Position numbers and translations under genes: made by a program | Notes under the pieces: generated by a model | The model's input: only the letters and a program-made list of their open reading frames with translations | Told to the model about the DNA's origin: nothing | Databases searched by the model: none | Source of the DNA: Hyperoplus lanceolatus | Lineage: Eukaryota; Chordata; Actinopteri; Uranoscopiformes; Ammodytidae | Length of the DNA stretch: 64,000 bases | NCBI GenBank assembly: GCA_026929865.2 | Contig: CM049400.1 | Span: forward strand, 26,738,001 to 26,802,000 | Direction of reading: 5' to 3' | Shown: positions 9,635-28,947 of the stretch, piece after piece | Layout of the letters: every line of letters begins with the position of its first letter | Position numbering within the stretch: position 1 is the first letter of the stretch

Positions 9635-10740
9635 GAAGGTGGGGTGATTTGTGCAACTTTTTACTCAAAGTGATTTTAAAGTGAGGCCTTGACAGTTATG
9701 TCTCCAACTCAAATATGTACATATATTTCAGGATGTTGTGCATCCCTGGCAATAAAAACTTTGGATCTGGAATAAACTGTTTAAGAAATATAGCTTTCGG
9801 AAAAAAGTTGTCTTGTCGCACGTGGGGTGATTTGTGCGTCATTGTGTCACAATGACAAAGTCACCATCATCATCTTTCTGGCCATCTGAACTCTCATCAG
9901 TGGTGTCGTTAAGTGGAATTGAGATGTCACTCTCTCCTGAGCTACTGTAGACTATCACTTTCTTTTGGTGACCAGCGTATACAGCCATGCCACTGGCACA
10001 ACTCTCAGAAATGTACTTTGCACTAGTTGCTCCGTGCTTGTGGAACCAACTGCCACCTGACAAATGTGATTCCCCCTACATTTCTGCCTTTAAATCAAGG
10101 CTCAAAACCCATATGTACACCCTGGTGTTTCCTCCCCATTAACCTCTGCACTACTTACTTACCTCTGCACTACTATCTGTGTTTATGTGGATGTATGGGC
10201 TTTACGTCTTTTATTTTGGTTATTGTTATTTTACCTTCATTGTTTACCTACTGAATGCACTATGTACAGCACTTTGGACAGTGCAAACTGTCATAAATGT
10301 GCTTTTATAAATACATTTTACTTACTTACTTACTTATAACTCACCCAGGCCCTTGCGCACAAATCACCCCATCCCCAGAATTTTGGATAATAGGCATGAT
10401 GCAGCAATTTAGGGTTGACATTGTGCTAACTATATAGACTCAAAGTGTAGCATACCAAAGCACTAAAACATGTGTCAAATGTTTTCAAACGTGTCTATAA
10501 TTGTTCAGACACAATAATCAAAAAACCTTGATCATGGAAATTTTACTTTGAAAGGCAAAACACAGTTTTTTGAGCTTAAATGTGCTTATATCTTATTCCT
10601 TGTGTCTCCCTTCTTTACAGGATGAGTCAAATGGATGGCTCTTCTTAAATATGTGGTCACATTTCCAATTTCTTCCACGGTTTTCTAGAAACAAGGGGTT
10701 TTGCAACTTCCAAAATGCACAAATCACCCCACCTTCCCCT
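9631..10740. mobile_element. Non-autonomous DNA transposon with 25-bp TIRs and nested LINE end
   Basis: The left end begins AGGGGAAGGTGGGGTGATTT (continuing GTGCA) at 9631. The right end is its exact reverse complement, ending at 10740, which gives about 25 bp of perfect terminal inverted repeat. Both ends sit in (TA)n, which fits a TA target-site duplication as in the Tc1/mariner/pogo group. A second inverted pair of the core GGGGTGATTTGTGCG lies inside, at about 9824-9839 and 10352-10368. The total of about 1.1 kb cannot encode a full transposase. A minus-strand segment at 9839-10010 encodes a short acidic, Ser/Asp-rich tail that could be a transposase C-terminus; this is inference. Confidence 0.82.
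10015..10336 (+). mobile_element. 3' end of an L2/CR1-like LINE nested in the DNA transposon
   Basis: The plus strand encodes APCLWNQLPP followed by FKSRLKTHMYTL, the typical extreme C-terminus of L2/CR1-clade reverse transcriptases (LWN-LPP ... FKxxLKTxL). A non-coding tail follows and ends in (ACTT)n at about 10316-10336, like the short tandem 3' tails of such LINEs. It lies between the inner inverted repeats of the surrounding element, so it either inserted there or was captured. Confidence 0.65.
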
Positions 10741-10743
10741 ATA

Positions 10744-10783
<40 letters not shown>

Positions 10784-10788
10784 TTTTT
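10741..10788. repeat. (TA)n followed by T-run
   Basis: About 26 bp of AT repeat is followed by about 22 T. It continues the (TA)n target in which the transposon sits. Confidence 0.95.
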
Positions 10789-11109
10789 CATAAACCTCCA
10801 CCTAAAGCCTACAGTTATTCATAAAACCGTTTGTCCCTTTCGTTTAGACCTAAAACCAAGAGTTGTCAACTGGGAATTACATTCAAAACTGTAACCCCCT
10901 CTCTTTAGTGCACTGATAAATGAAAATTCAGAAGACATATGTAGCCTATTCATGTGTCTGTGGAGGTGGGTTTAAGAAATGACTGTTAATATAATGGTAA
11001 GAATCACATTCTTATAAAATAACCCTGAATGGTTTCAAAACGTGAATTGTCTGTATCATCCACTAGAGGGCTCTGTAATATTACAAGCTTATAACCAACA
11101 GGATTTCCA

Positions 11110-11153
11110 TCTCTCTCTCTCTCTCTCTCCCCCCCCCCCCCCCCCCCCCCCCC

Positions 11154-11241
<88 letters not shown>
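11110..11241. repeat. Compound (CT)n-(C)n-(CT)n repeat
   Basis: A CT run, a C homopolymer of about 25, then about 85 bp of CT. It lies roughly 400 bp upstream of irak4 coding sequence. Such homopurine-homopyrimidine tracts can form triplex DNA. Confidence 0.95.
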
Positions 11242-11244
<3 letters not shown>

Positions 11245-11518
11245 TTCTCTTTATACTCCTAAATCTGCAATAAAAATAAAAAAGCATACATAGCCGACAG
11301 CCTACGGTGGATAAATTGTCCTCTTACTGACATCCCGGGATTAACTCAGAACAGGCTACGTTTTAACATGAATCACTTGTATTGTATTTCCGCATTGAAG
11401 GTTGATACTCTCCGTGGGATAGGTCTGCTGTGATACGTTTGGGGAAGTTGCTCAATATCGGAAGTACACATTTTACTGAACTGTGAGAAGCATGTCAGTT
11501 TGCCAATATTCTGCTTTT

Positions 11519-11640
11519 ATGGGTGCACTCACTGGAGGAAAACAAAACTCCTGTAACGGCGACAGTAAGTTGGTATACCTGTAAGTGTGACCTGAAAAAA
11601 CTCGAACATAGGGCCGTGTCACTATTTTCTGTTAGAATGA
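11519..11640 (+). promoter_or_regulatory. irak4: irak4 5' leader with possible uORF and short intron
   Basis: An upstream ATG at 11519 is out of frame with the irak4 start. A good donor (A|GTAAGT, 11565) and a good acceptor (TTTTCTGTTAG|A, ending 11635) would define a 71-bp leader intron. If it is spliced, the uORF reads 16 codons and ends in a TGA that overlaps the irak4 ATG as ATGA (11637-11640). Without splicing it ends at TAA 11582-11584. Transcript support is unknown. Confidence 0.4.
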
Positions 11641-11986
11641 GTAATTCTGTAACTTCCGCTACTTACATTCGGAACCTCAGTTATCGTTTACGTCGCCAGT
11701 TGTCCGACTTTTTGGACCCTCAAGACAGGTGGAAAGATGTTATCGTCTCGATACGGAAGCCGGGTGGGGAGTATAAATACTCTCAGCATCATGTTAGGTG
11801 AGTGATTGGCCTTGCAGCTGGTGAGACGAGCTGGCCTATCTATCCATCCATCCATAGGCTAATTAATCAATTTGATAATGATATACTTTTTTGGCATGAA
11901 TAAAGAACAATATAGCTAATCAAGCATCATGTAGCCTCATAATAATACATATAACTACAGTAATAATCTAAAGTAATGATAATATC

Positions 11987-12081
<95 letters not shown>

Positions 12082-15000
12082 GTCTGTCCATGTAATCTGT
12101 TTTAGGAGGTTTGAAGGCCTTGTTGCACAGGGGAGAAGTCCCACAGTGGAGCTGCTTAGTGACTGGGGGACCATCAACAGCACAGTGGGTGAACTTGTGG
12201 ACATTTTGAAGAGTTGCAAGTTACTAGCTGCTGCCAGTCTTCTGTTACCTACAGGTAGGCGTGTCTGTAATGTTTGACAGAACAATTGACTATTCTTAGA
12301 ACTTACACTACCTAATAATCTTCTTCCAAACACTTTCCCAATGTCCTATTATTGTTTCATTTTAGTCGAGAAAGACACAAAGACTACATTCAGTATGTTC
12401 ACTGAGTGGGTAAAGAAACTCACCCAGACTTCATTCATTAACTAGTTTAAGTTTGATAACTTATCATCCTTGGGGGAGCTTCTGTATTTACAACACAATA
12501 ACAATAACATGCTTTTCGCCCATCTGCAGGTTACGTTCTGGCTTGCCACAGTTGACAAAAATCATTACTGTACATTTGCCATGTATTTTCTAAACAGATA
12601 ACAGGTACAAATAGGAAAGTACTTGTAACGTGCACAGAAAAGCAAAACATAAATGCTTCCTATGCAGAATGTTTTGTCTTTGTATTTGTGCAATGTTTTG
12701 GTAATCTAATAATGAACAAAACGTCCATCTCTGGAAAATCTTCCCTTTTATTTCTTCCATATATGTAATCCAAACCATTCTTAAAGGGACACTGTGTAAC
12801 ATTTTAAGTAATGTATTAGCTAAAATCAATATCCTCATTCATAAATATGTCCTCATTGGTGTAAAATCCCCTCTGCCAATAATCTGAATTATCCTCCTGA
12901 GCGGAGAATTACAAATATTAATATTACATTTTGTCCATTGAGAGGGCAAGTTGTATGGAGGCATCCATGTTGGTTGGAATGTCATCAGGTGCATTGTTTA
13001 CAATTTAGAATTGTTCTTGTCCTTGAAGGCCACTGTAGCTTCTGTTATTATTCTAAAGGGTTGGGGTTACCCAGGGAGCGTTGCATTCTAGAACTTTGTA
13101 GAACTTTCTTGATGATGTCATATTACACACTGCACCTTTAAGGAATCAAGACCATGCGTGTGACTGGAGCAACTTATTAACACAACAACTTACATGATTT
13201 TTTTTCTTTTTTGTATGTGTCCAAAAACTTAGTGAAACCAGAGGCTGTCCCAGCATACTTGCAGCAGACCTTTCCACCAGTAGAAATAGACAGCGCCCTT
13301 TCAACTAGACTCCTGGTGGAGACCGAGACACAGCCAGCACCTGTCAGCTCTATCCTGCAAGCACAGATACTACTGGAGGGCTCTGAAACAGGCCACACAG
13401 GTCAGTGGTGTTGTCTTGTAAGTGTGAGAAAAAAATTTCTTTACAAAAATTGACCAGCAGCAAAATTAATTTGACTTTATTTTCTGTGTTTCCCTTGTTA
13501 GGTTTCTCTAGTTTCATGTACAACGAGCTGATGAGGATTACGGGCAACTTTGACGACCGTCCCATATCAGACGGAGGCAGCAGACTGGGAGAGGGAGGCT
13601 TTGGCACTGTATACAAAGGCCTTCTGAATGATACACCTGTGGCAGTCAAAAAGCTCAATCCAGTGAGTGTAAAAATATGTTAGTGCCAGTCTCAGAAGAC
13701 TTTTGTCGATTTTGTAAATCACAATGCAAAACTATGATGTCATTCAGATGGAGGACGTCTCCCTGGACGAGCTGCGGGTTCAATTCGACCAAGAGATCCA
13801 AACTCTGAAAGCGTATGTTTTGTCTTCTGTCTTTATCCTTTGTTAATCAGATTGGCTTTGAGTGACTCACAGTCCCCTCATAAACCTTACGTTTTATTAG
13901 TGAAAGCAAACAAGCTGATTCTAAAGCCGGAACCTAATCCATGTAATTGCAAGTGGGAGGGAAAGCTTTAACAGATATTGGGGGAAATCAGTCTGTTACA
14001 AGGCAAGGAGAGGACAGACAAATAACTTCAGATTTGATAGATATTTATACCCAGTTATTCTAATTAGCAACTAAATGTAATTAGTTGATGCAGCTCTTGC
14101 TCAAGCAGTTAATGTAAATACTTGTCATTATAGCTTATCTTTAGGGGCGGTTTTGTACAGATTTTCTGCTGTGCTGTTTCAGTTTTAGAAACAATGAAAC
14201 AGCATAGGGGAACATTTCTGTACACTGAAATCAAACTGCGATAAACACCTTCTTCCTCTTACTGATAAAGAGTTACATTCATATTCAATTAAAAAACAAT
14301 GTTTACTAATTAACACTTTGACTTCTGCTAGCAAACGTAACATAGATATTACTGCCATTTCTAAGTCAGTTCACTGCTTTGGTGAATAATTTCTGATACT
14401 GTTACAAGAGCTTTTAGTATGTAGCATTATTCCATGTCACTTTTATTTGCTGTTGTTGTTGTTGTTAAGCAAAACTACATGAGGAAATAGACCTGCTCTC
14501 TTAGAAGATTACCAAATCCACCTCCAAGCTTCACTAAAGCTTGTTAGTTTTGTTAGAATTGTACAAATGAAGTAGGGTTGTTAATAGAGCTCTTTCGAGA
14601 TTCGGGTAGGCAGATTTTTGTTCCTTTTCACCAGACCTGGGTAGCTGTTATCTCTTCATCTTTATGCCCAGTTAAGCTAGCCATCTTCTGATTGTAGCTT
14701 CATTAGCATAGTAGACATGAGAATGGAATCAATCTTCTCATATGTCTCTCAGCCAAATTAAATGAATAAGCGTATTTCTCAAAATGTTCAACCGTTTCTT
14801 TTAGCACAAACTAACGATTAATGTATTTGCAAACACAGGTCTGGTTTTAATGACACCGTTTACTCCATAGGTTAAAACATGAGAACTTGGTCGACATGGT
14901 TGGCTTTTCCTGTGATGGACAGCACCCATGTTTGGTGTACGCCCTCATGGCCAATGGTTCTCTGCTAGACCGACTGGCTTGCTTGGTGAGCACCGTCTAC

Positions 15001-15989
15001 ACCGCGCACTCTGTCTACTAGTAGCCTGCTTTTGCTTTTTACACAGATAATGTAATTGTGCCATTTTCTTAGGAGGGAAGTCCTCCACTGTCTTGGCAAA
15101 AAAGATGCTTGATAGCCAAAGGTACATCGAGGGGCTTGGAGTATCTGCACAACAACCACCATGTCCACAGAGATGTTAAAAGGTGAACACAAAGTCAGGT
15201 CTTTCCTCATTATAACTCCTTTAAAGACCTACTTCACCGGTTGGAATATGAAGGTGTATTGAATTTGGAGATCCTATTTAGTATAAATGTGCAAAAAAAT
15301 TAAATCAGATCATCCTAGCCTGAGAAAAGGCAGAAAGAGTGTTTTATGGTCTCACTGTCTAACCCTACATTTTCCTTCTTGTGACATCACAGTAAGGTTT
15401 AGGATTAACAGGACAGCTGGGCCAAGGGAAGATTTAGGAAAGACTGAGGGACGAAAAACCTCATTCATTATATTATAATAGTGATTTTATAATGATAGAA
15501 CGCTGGTTCTGTATGGGTGAAGTATTCCTTTAATGATATTTTCTTAAAGGAATAGTTCTTGCCGTTTTGTGCCAAGCTAAGCTAACTGACTAGTTTCATA
15601 TTCAAGTGTCACTCAGACCTGAGAATGGTATCAATCTACTAATCTAACTCGAATCAAAAAAGTAAATACATGTAGGCCTATGTCCTAAATGTAGTGAGCA
15701 GAATCTTTGAAAAATGTGACGATTAAAAAATGTATGACCCACTTTGCTCATACCTTGCTAATCTAATCTATTTTTCTTTTATCTTGTTCAGTGCCAACAT
15801 CCTGTTAGATGCAAAATTTGTGGCGAAGATCTCCGACTTCGGGCTGACGAGAGCATCGGCCAAGCGGACATCCACAACCATGATGACAGAGAGGATTGTG
15901 GGTACTCGCGCATACATGGCACCTGAGGCGCTAAGAGGGGAGATCACACCCAAGTCTGATGTCTTCAGCTTCGGAGTGGTAAGCTTTTT

Positions 15990-16050
<61 letters not shown>

Positions 16051-18140
16051 ACACACGCAGATGGCGGATATAATGTCAGGAAAGGTGAAACTGCAACTGT
16101 AATGTAAATATGGAACACACCTCAGCAGTTTAACTGAGTGCATGGTCCTCCCAAACTACTGACAGATACACAATTGCAGGACGCAAACATTAGAGGATAC
16201 ATTTCTTTCGATGTGTGAAATTAGAGCTTTATTTTTATGTCTCATGTGTCATTATTTCCTACTAAACAATTCTTTATCAGTTTAGGGGCACAGCTGTACT
16301 CTATTAGTAGTTATGAATGTCATACATATTATCCACATTTGACGAGTGATTTAAGGCATCAGCACTGTATAAAACCTGCCTGACCTTCTATAAAGTGCAG
16401 TATGTATACAGCTGATGTGTCCTAATTCCACAGCTGTGGAAACACTGAGTTTCTGTCTCCCTGCCTGGATCACTGTGGGGGTAATAAAGGTTTTCCTGAC
16501 GTGTGGAGCATGTGTGATTAACCCCGTCTCTCTCTGCCCCAACAGGTGCTGTTAGAAATATTGTCTGGACTCCCGCCAGCCGCTGAAAACCGCGAGCCAC
16601 AGTTCTTGGTAAGCAGCACAAAAGAGGCTTTTCACTGTCTATCTGGCAGGCTATACTTTAGCATCAACAGTGTATTAAAGACTTTGCACTTAAAGCTAAC
16701 TTGTGTCGCCCCCATGAGGAATTCTGAGTAATGACAACAACACCCTCGGCGTATCTACGTGGCGTAAACCTTCGGCGATCAAGCATGGTTTTTAGACCTT
16801 CTGCTGTACGTCCAGGTTTTTTATTAGCAGTGGAATCAACAAGTGAACTATTTCGTGGGCGCTTCTTGAGCTCCTGCGCCAGTGTCGGAGGGGGTGGCAC
16901 CAGTTTGTAAACGCTGCCATACTGAAATGCAGTGAGAGTTTTGTGGAGCTGATAGGCTTAATCAACTTTGTGTTAACTCATAACTCACAACACCGACATT
17001 CATTTTTATAAAAAGTTACGCACTATAGCCTTAATTAGTAAGCAGATCAGTTAGTCGTCATTAAAGAGAAACTGAAAGGATTTCAACAAGTTTAATATGT
17101 GCTGATCATATGTTTAACAACTTATGTTGCTATGGCAATACACACATTCTTCGGAGTATAAAGCCAACTAACATGCACACTCAAAAGTCGAATTACTCCA
17201 GCGTTAAAAAAGCAACAATTCTGACCTGAAAAAACAAAAAAATATTTTCCTCAAAATCATGGATTTAAAATTATACCGCTGCCTTCAGTCACGTGCAGTG
17301 TTATTTTTTCCCCTTCTCTCTGTCAGATGGAGGTGAGGGATGATATAGATGATGAAAACGAGGAGCTGACTTTGGAAGCTTTCCTGGACACAAAGATGGG
17401 AGACTGGGAGCTGGGCCAGGCGGAGAGCGTCTACTCTCTGGCCTGCAACTGCCTCCATGACAGGAAAAACAGACGACCAGTCATCAAACAGGTAACAGTG
17501 TGGACAGACACATATTTAGATGGATAGCCTGGCGTAGTTTATTGTAAGGCAGTCCCATCAAATCCCATAGGAACAACCAAAACCAACTGTGTCGTCAGCC
17601 ACATAACCCAGCCTGTCTGTGGCTGTAAATCTTTTTATTTTTATGAAACACTAACATATCGTTTCCTTTTTCATCGAAGGCTCTGTAATTTCCTTCTGGG
17701 TATTGTAGTTTTTGCAAACTTAATCAATACAATATAAATTGTGCATTTGCATGGGACTATTTTTTCATCTGCAAATGTGTTGCACCAGTGAGTATTACGG
17801 GCTGCATGACGGTCGATAGGGATCAATTTAATCTTCTGATCTTCTAATCTCAAGGGATGTGCATTCATTCTATTCATCCTGTGAATTATAGGTAGATTAT
17901 TGTCCAGTTGGAGACAAGTATAGCATGGGATTTGCCGCAGCCTTGATTGCATTACAAATATTCCTATAGTTGATGTAAGCTTTTATTTTCTGTATGTAAA
18001 TTAAAACAACTTTTAAATATGTCTTGTATGTGTAGATTGTCTATTTTAGTTATTAATAATATTGTCCATCTTAACAGGTCCTGTTGGAGCTTACAGGAGT
18101 TGTCAAAAGCATGACACTGGATTGTACAGCACTGGAGTGA
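11637..18140 (+). CDS. irak4: Interleukin-1 receptor-associated kinase 4, 12 coding exons
   Basis: Coding exons: 11637-11797, 12106-12254, 12366-12392, 13233-13400, 13502-13662, 13748-13812, 14871-14985, 15073-15182, 15792-15978, 16546-16608, 17327-17491 and 18078-18140. All junctions are GT-AG and phase-consistent; the total is 1434 nt, 477 aa (human is 460). Residues 1-105 are the death domain that joins the MyD88 assembly (Myddosome). A variable linker covers 106-170. The Ser/Thr kinase domain (about 185-460) has the glycine loop GEGGFG (198-203), Lys218, the tyrosine gatekeeper Y267, HRD 314-316 and DFG 334-336. The family acts downstream of Toll-like and IL-1 receptors. The human Ser346-equivalent is Glu352 and the activation loop is one residue longer. 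Exon 3 is only 27 nt and its boundaries are the least certain. It is convergent with twf1. Confidence 0.95.
11985..12087. repeat. (TATC)n microsatellite in irak4 intron 1
   Basis: About 25 tetranucleotide units end roughly 20 bp before the acceptor of irak4 exon 2 (12106). The array occupies the zone where the branch point and polypyrimidine tract would lie. Confidence 0.95.
12781..13141. mobile_element. MITE with TTAA ends in irak4 intron 3
   Basis: The left end TTAAAGGGACACTGTGTAAC and right end ATTACACACTGCACCTTTAA are inverted repeats matching at about 16 of 20 positions. TTAA at both borders fits a piggyBac-type target duplication. At 361 bp with no coding content, it is a non-autonomous element. 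Confidence 0.75.
14585..14800 (+). repeat. Dispersed fish repeat in irak4 intron 6
   Basis: Segments such as GTAGGCAGATTTTTGTTCC, CATCTTTATGCCCAGTTAAG, GTAGCTTCATTAGCATAG, GAGAATGGAATCAATCTTCT and the end CTCAAAATGTTCAACC resemble, from memory, a very abundant teleost interspersed repeat. That repeat reads 'GGCAGATTTTGTTACC ... ATGCTAAGCTAAGCTAAC ... AATGTTGAACTATTCC'. This copy is diverged and its class is not assigned. Confidence 0.5.
15535..15670. repeat. Second fragment of the same dispersed repeat (irak4 intron 8)
   Basis: AAAGGAATAGTTCTTGCC at 15548, CCAAGCTAAGCTAACTGAC, and CCTGAGAATGGTATCAATCT are recognisable pieces of the family seen at 14585-14800. The order is rearranged or deleted. 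Confidence 0.45.
15995..16048. repeat. (CA)n just inside irak4 intron 9
   Basis: The array begins 16 bp after the exon 9 donor (GTAAGC at 15979). On the sense strand it would be a CA-rich intronic motif of the kind bound by hnRNP L, which can affect exon inclusion. Confidence 0.95.
16689..17036. mobile_element. Probable MITE in irak4 intron 10
   Basis: The left border TTAAAGCTAACTTGTGT and right border ACGCACTATAGCCTTAA are imperfect inverted repeats. TTAA at both ends and a length of about 350 bp fit a TTAA-inserting non-autonomous element. The internal sequence is moderately GC-rich and non-coding. Confidence 0.5.
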
Positions 18141-18493
18141 AGCGTAGCATCCCAGAAAAGATACAGCGTCACAAAGCATACACTAGACTAGTCATTTAAT
18201 CCTCAACAGACTTTCAGAGGAATGAATGTGCCTTGTTAAATATGACTGACAAAAAGTTGTGTTTTTAATCAAAATATATTTTTGTATTATAAACTGAAAT
18301 TGTGAATGTCTTATTTCAAATGATTTTCTGTATTTTTAAGAAGTGTGTTGCTCAAGTGTTACAGAAACAGAACTACTGCAGTATAATGTTAGGGAATTAT
18401 TTTTAAAAGCTGTTATGTCAGAGGGTTTTGACGGCTTAATATGTTGCAAAAGGCAGTAAACCACTGTTCTTGCCACAGTTTTTCTATTATGTA

Positions 18494-18511
18494 TTTATTG
18501 TGAGGAATAAA
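18494..18511. terminator. Back-to-back poly(A) hexamers between irak4 and twf1
   Basis: AATAAA at 18506-18511 on the plus strand is a likely irak4 cleavage signal about 370 bp past its stop. Only 6 bp to the left, TTTATT (18494-18499) is AATAAA for the minus strand and could serve a long twf1 3' UTR. A second minus-strand AATAAA, at 18842-18837, is nearer to the twf1 stop. Confidence 0.5.
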
Positions 18512-18841
18512 ACGACTGAAACACAAAATTTATGATTTAAATATTTTAATTTTTTTTTCTTTTAAAAGAAAGATTGGTAAGAAAACAAATAAGACCAAGC
18601 ATGTTTTTTTTTCTTGCTATTATGACACTTTATGAATTATGAATATGGAGGGAATTTCCCTTCAAAATGAGGTGAGCTTAGTAGTTTGCCTAATATTAAT
18701 CATTAGATCAGTGGATGTGGCAACATTTTTGATCAAGGTATTTGAAGTATTCCCTTTTTCCTATCCGTTTCCTGGTGTTCCCTCTTGAATGGGAACGCTC
18801 AAAGTTTGAGTGGCTTCCTCTCAGTGAAATATGACTTTTAT

Positions 18842-19622
18842 TGATGTGATATTTCTGGAAGCCCCTGTACTATTCACTATTATTCTCACTGACACCGAAC
18901 AATCACCAGAACAGACCAGACTGTTCCTTTATCATAGACCATCATACAGCTACAATATGTACATTTACAGCACTTGCATAGAAAAATAAGTTTCTCAGCA
19001 GATGATTTTTCATGTAAACCACAGTTATATCAAAAAAGAAGTCAATTTTCCAATAAAAAAAAATGCACTGTTAAAATGAATCAATAGACACAAGTAGGAT
19101 AATTATATATTTTTCTGCTTTGGAGCACCTCATTGTGCAAACAGTAGGAGACAAAACATTAAGACGTGGGAAACATTAATTGTCACAGACTAAAGGAATG
19201 CAAGTTTAAGAACTGGAGGATGTGAACTCATAATGGGGGCAGTTCTATCATTTTGGCGCAATCCGTTCACATTCGGTCTCACTTGAGACATTTTGTAAAG
19301 TCTCAAGAGCAACAATGTAAAAATCCTCACCTTTTGACTTCCTTGGAATCTTTTCTAAGTTATTTTTTTTTGGTGACTGTACTAACATTCATAAATACGC
19401 ATTCCATTTGACAAGCTTACAAATGGGTATATTCTGAAGTGGTTGTGTCGTTGCTCAGTTGTCCTTGGGGGCGTGCATAGTTGGGTGAACTTGGTGGGGA
19501 ATTTGAAGTTGTCGTCTTAAATTCATTCAAAACAAGCATGTCAAATATGATCCCCCCCTCCTACATCACAGGAATGTTCCACTGTGGAACTTGTACGGGG
19601 GTGGTGGAGGGCTGAGGTGTGT
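18842..19622 (-). other. twf1: Probable twf1 3' UTR
   Basis: Sequence downstream of the twf1 stop codon on the minus strand up to the first minus-strand AATAAA (18842-18837). It is AT-rich with no open frame of note. The extent is inferred from the poly(A) hexamer only. Confidence 0.5.
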
Positions 19623-27505
<7,883 letters not shown>

Positions 27506-27620
27506 TTTGTCTTTCGTCGGATAAAGGGCTGATGCAGCTGATCAAGCGAAAGCGGCGAAGAGAAGCAGGAAGTGGACTACATCGACACGACCCACCCCAA
27601 GAGTGTCGTCATCAGCTTCA
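27506..27620 (-). promoter_or_regulatory. twf1: twf1 5' UTR / proximal promoter
   Basis: The sequence upstream of the twf1 ATG (27505) on the minus strand is relatively GC-rich, with several CpGs and no TATA box in the first 100 bp. Its role is inferred from position. Confidence 0.45.
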
Positions 27621-27839
27621 AAATCACATGACACAGGCACGCACGTGCAAGCACGCGCGGACACAAACCATAGATAGTAGGCTATAATAAAGACACAAAC
27701 ACACACACACACACACACACAAACATGTACTCTTACAGAGGTGTACATCGTACACACAGACACTGAGGAACACACAGTACTGACTGCAACGAGTGTGTGT
27801 GGTGGATTGTAAAAATATGCAAGGGAACTGTCACCATAT

Positions 27840-27885
<46 letters not shown>

Positions 27886-28900
27886 AACACTTACGATATT
27901 GTCAACCTTAGGGCCTCTGCATGATAACAACATTGTCATTACCTGTATAGTCAATACAAGTTTTGATGGAGCATGTTCACTGTAAAAATATATATTTTAT
28001 TTTTCTTTAAAATTTTAAGGCAACTGTTGCTAGATTTTTGAGACTACAACTCTTACGTTTGAAGGAAAACTGCCTACAATTGAGCAAACTAATAATCTCT
28101 TCTTGAGATAACTTATCATTCATAACTTTGAGTTCTAGGCTACTAAGAATTTCAAACAATAGCAGTTGTGCCAACTTATTCTCTGTCATAGCCTACAGAA
28201 ACCAGACAAAACCAAGTGGGTCAAAATGTTGAATCAAATATCACTCAATAAACACTATACAAGCTGAAATCTTTCCTAGGGCCATCACTGGAAATACTCA
28301 AGTCCTTAACAACATACCAGTTTCATCGCACAGCACAACAACATGAATTAAATGGGGAAATGATTTTGTTTTTATTGGGAAAATAGTCAAATAAAAGAGG
28401 GGGACAAAGTGAGGGGCAGGTGGGTAAAACATAGGCTTAGAGGTTATTTAAATTGATCGCAAGTCAGTGGTCTCATCCTCTTAGAAGTTCATTTCACACC
28501 AAAAAATCTTGTATGTGTGTGTTCTAGAATACACACTCACACAAACATAGCTTCCTATACTTATGAGGACCTTCATTGACAATGCATTTCCTATAGCACC
28601 CATTTCCAAACCCAAACCCCACCCCTAATCTAAATCTATTTAGCCTATATTATAGGCATCTATGGAAATTAAATCAGTTATTAATATATTTAACTAGGCT
28701 ATAGGTTTATGGTTAGACCACGATTAAAGCATGACAGTTATTTTTGATCTCTCCATTTTGATTTAGGTCTCTATCTGTAACAACCGGAAGAAATCCGCCA
28801 ATGGCAGCAGATCATGCCTATTTGGCGTGAAATCCTGTAACATCTGGAGGCTACCGGGCTTCCTGTCTCGCTCTGTCCCTCCCACTCCTCTTTTGGTTCA

Positions 28901-28947
<47 letters not shown>

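Noticed and set aside
11537..11550. Interferon-response-like motif GGAAAACAAAACTCC upstream of irak4
   Set aside because: It does not fit the GAAANNGAAA spacing and lies within a likely transcribed leader; too weak to call.
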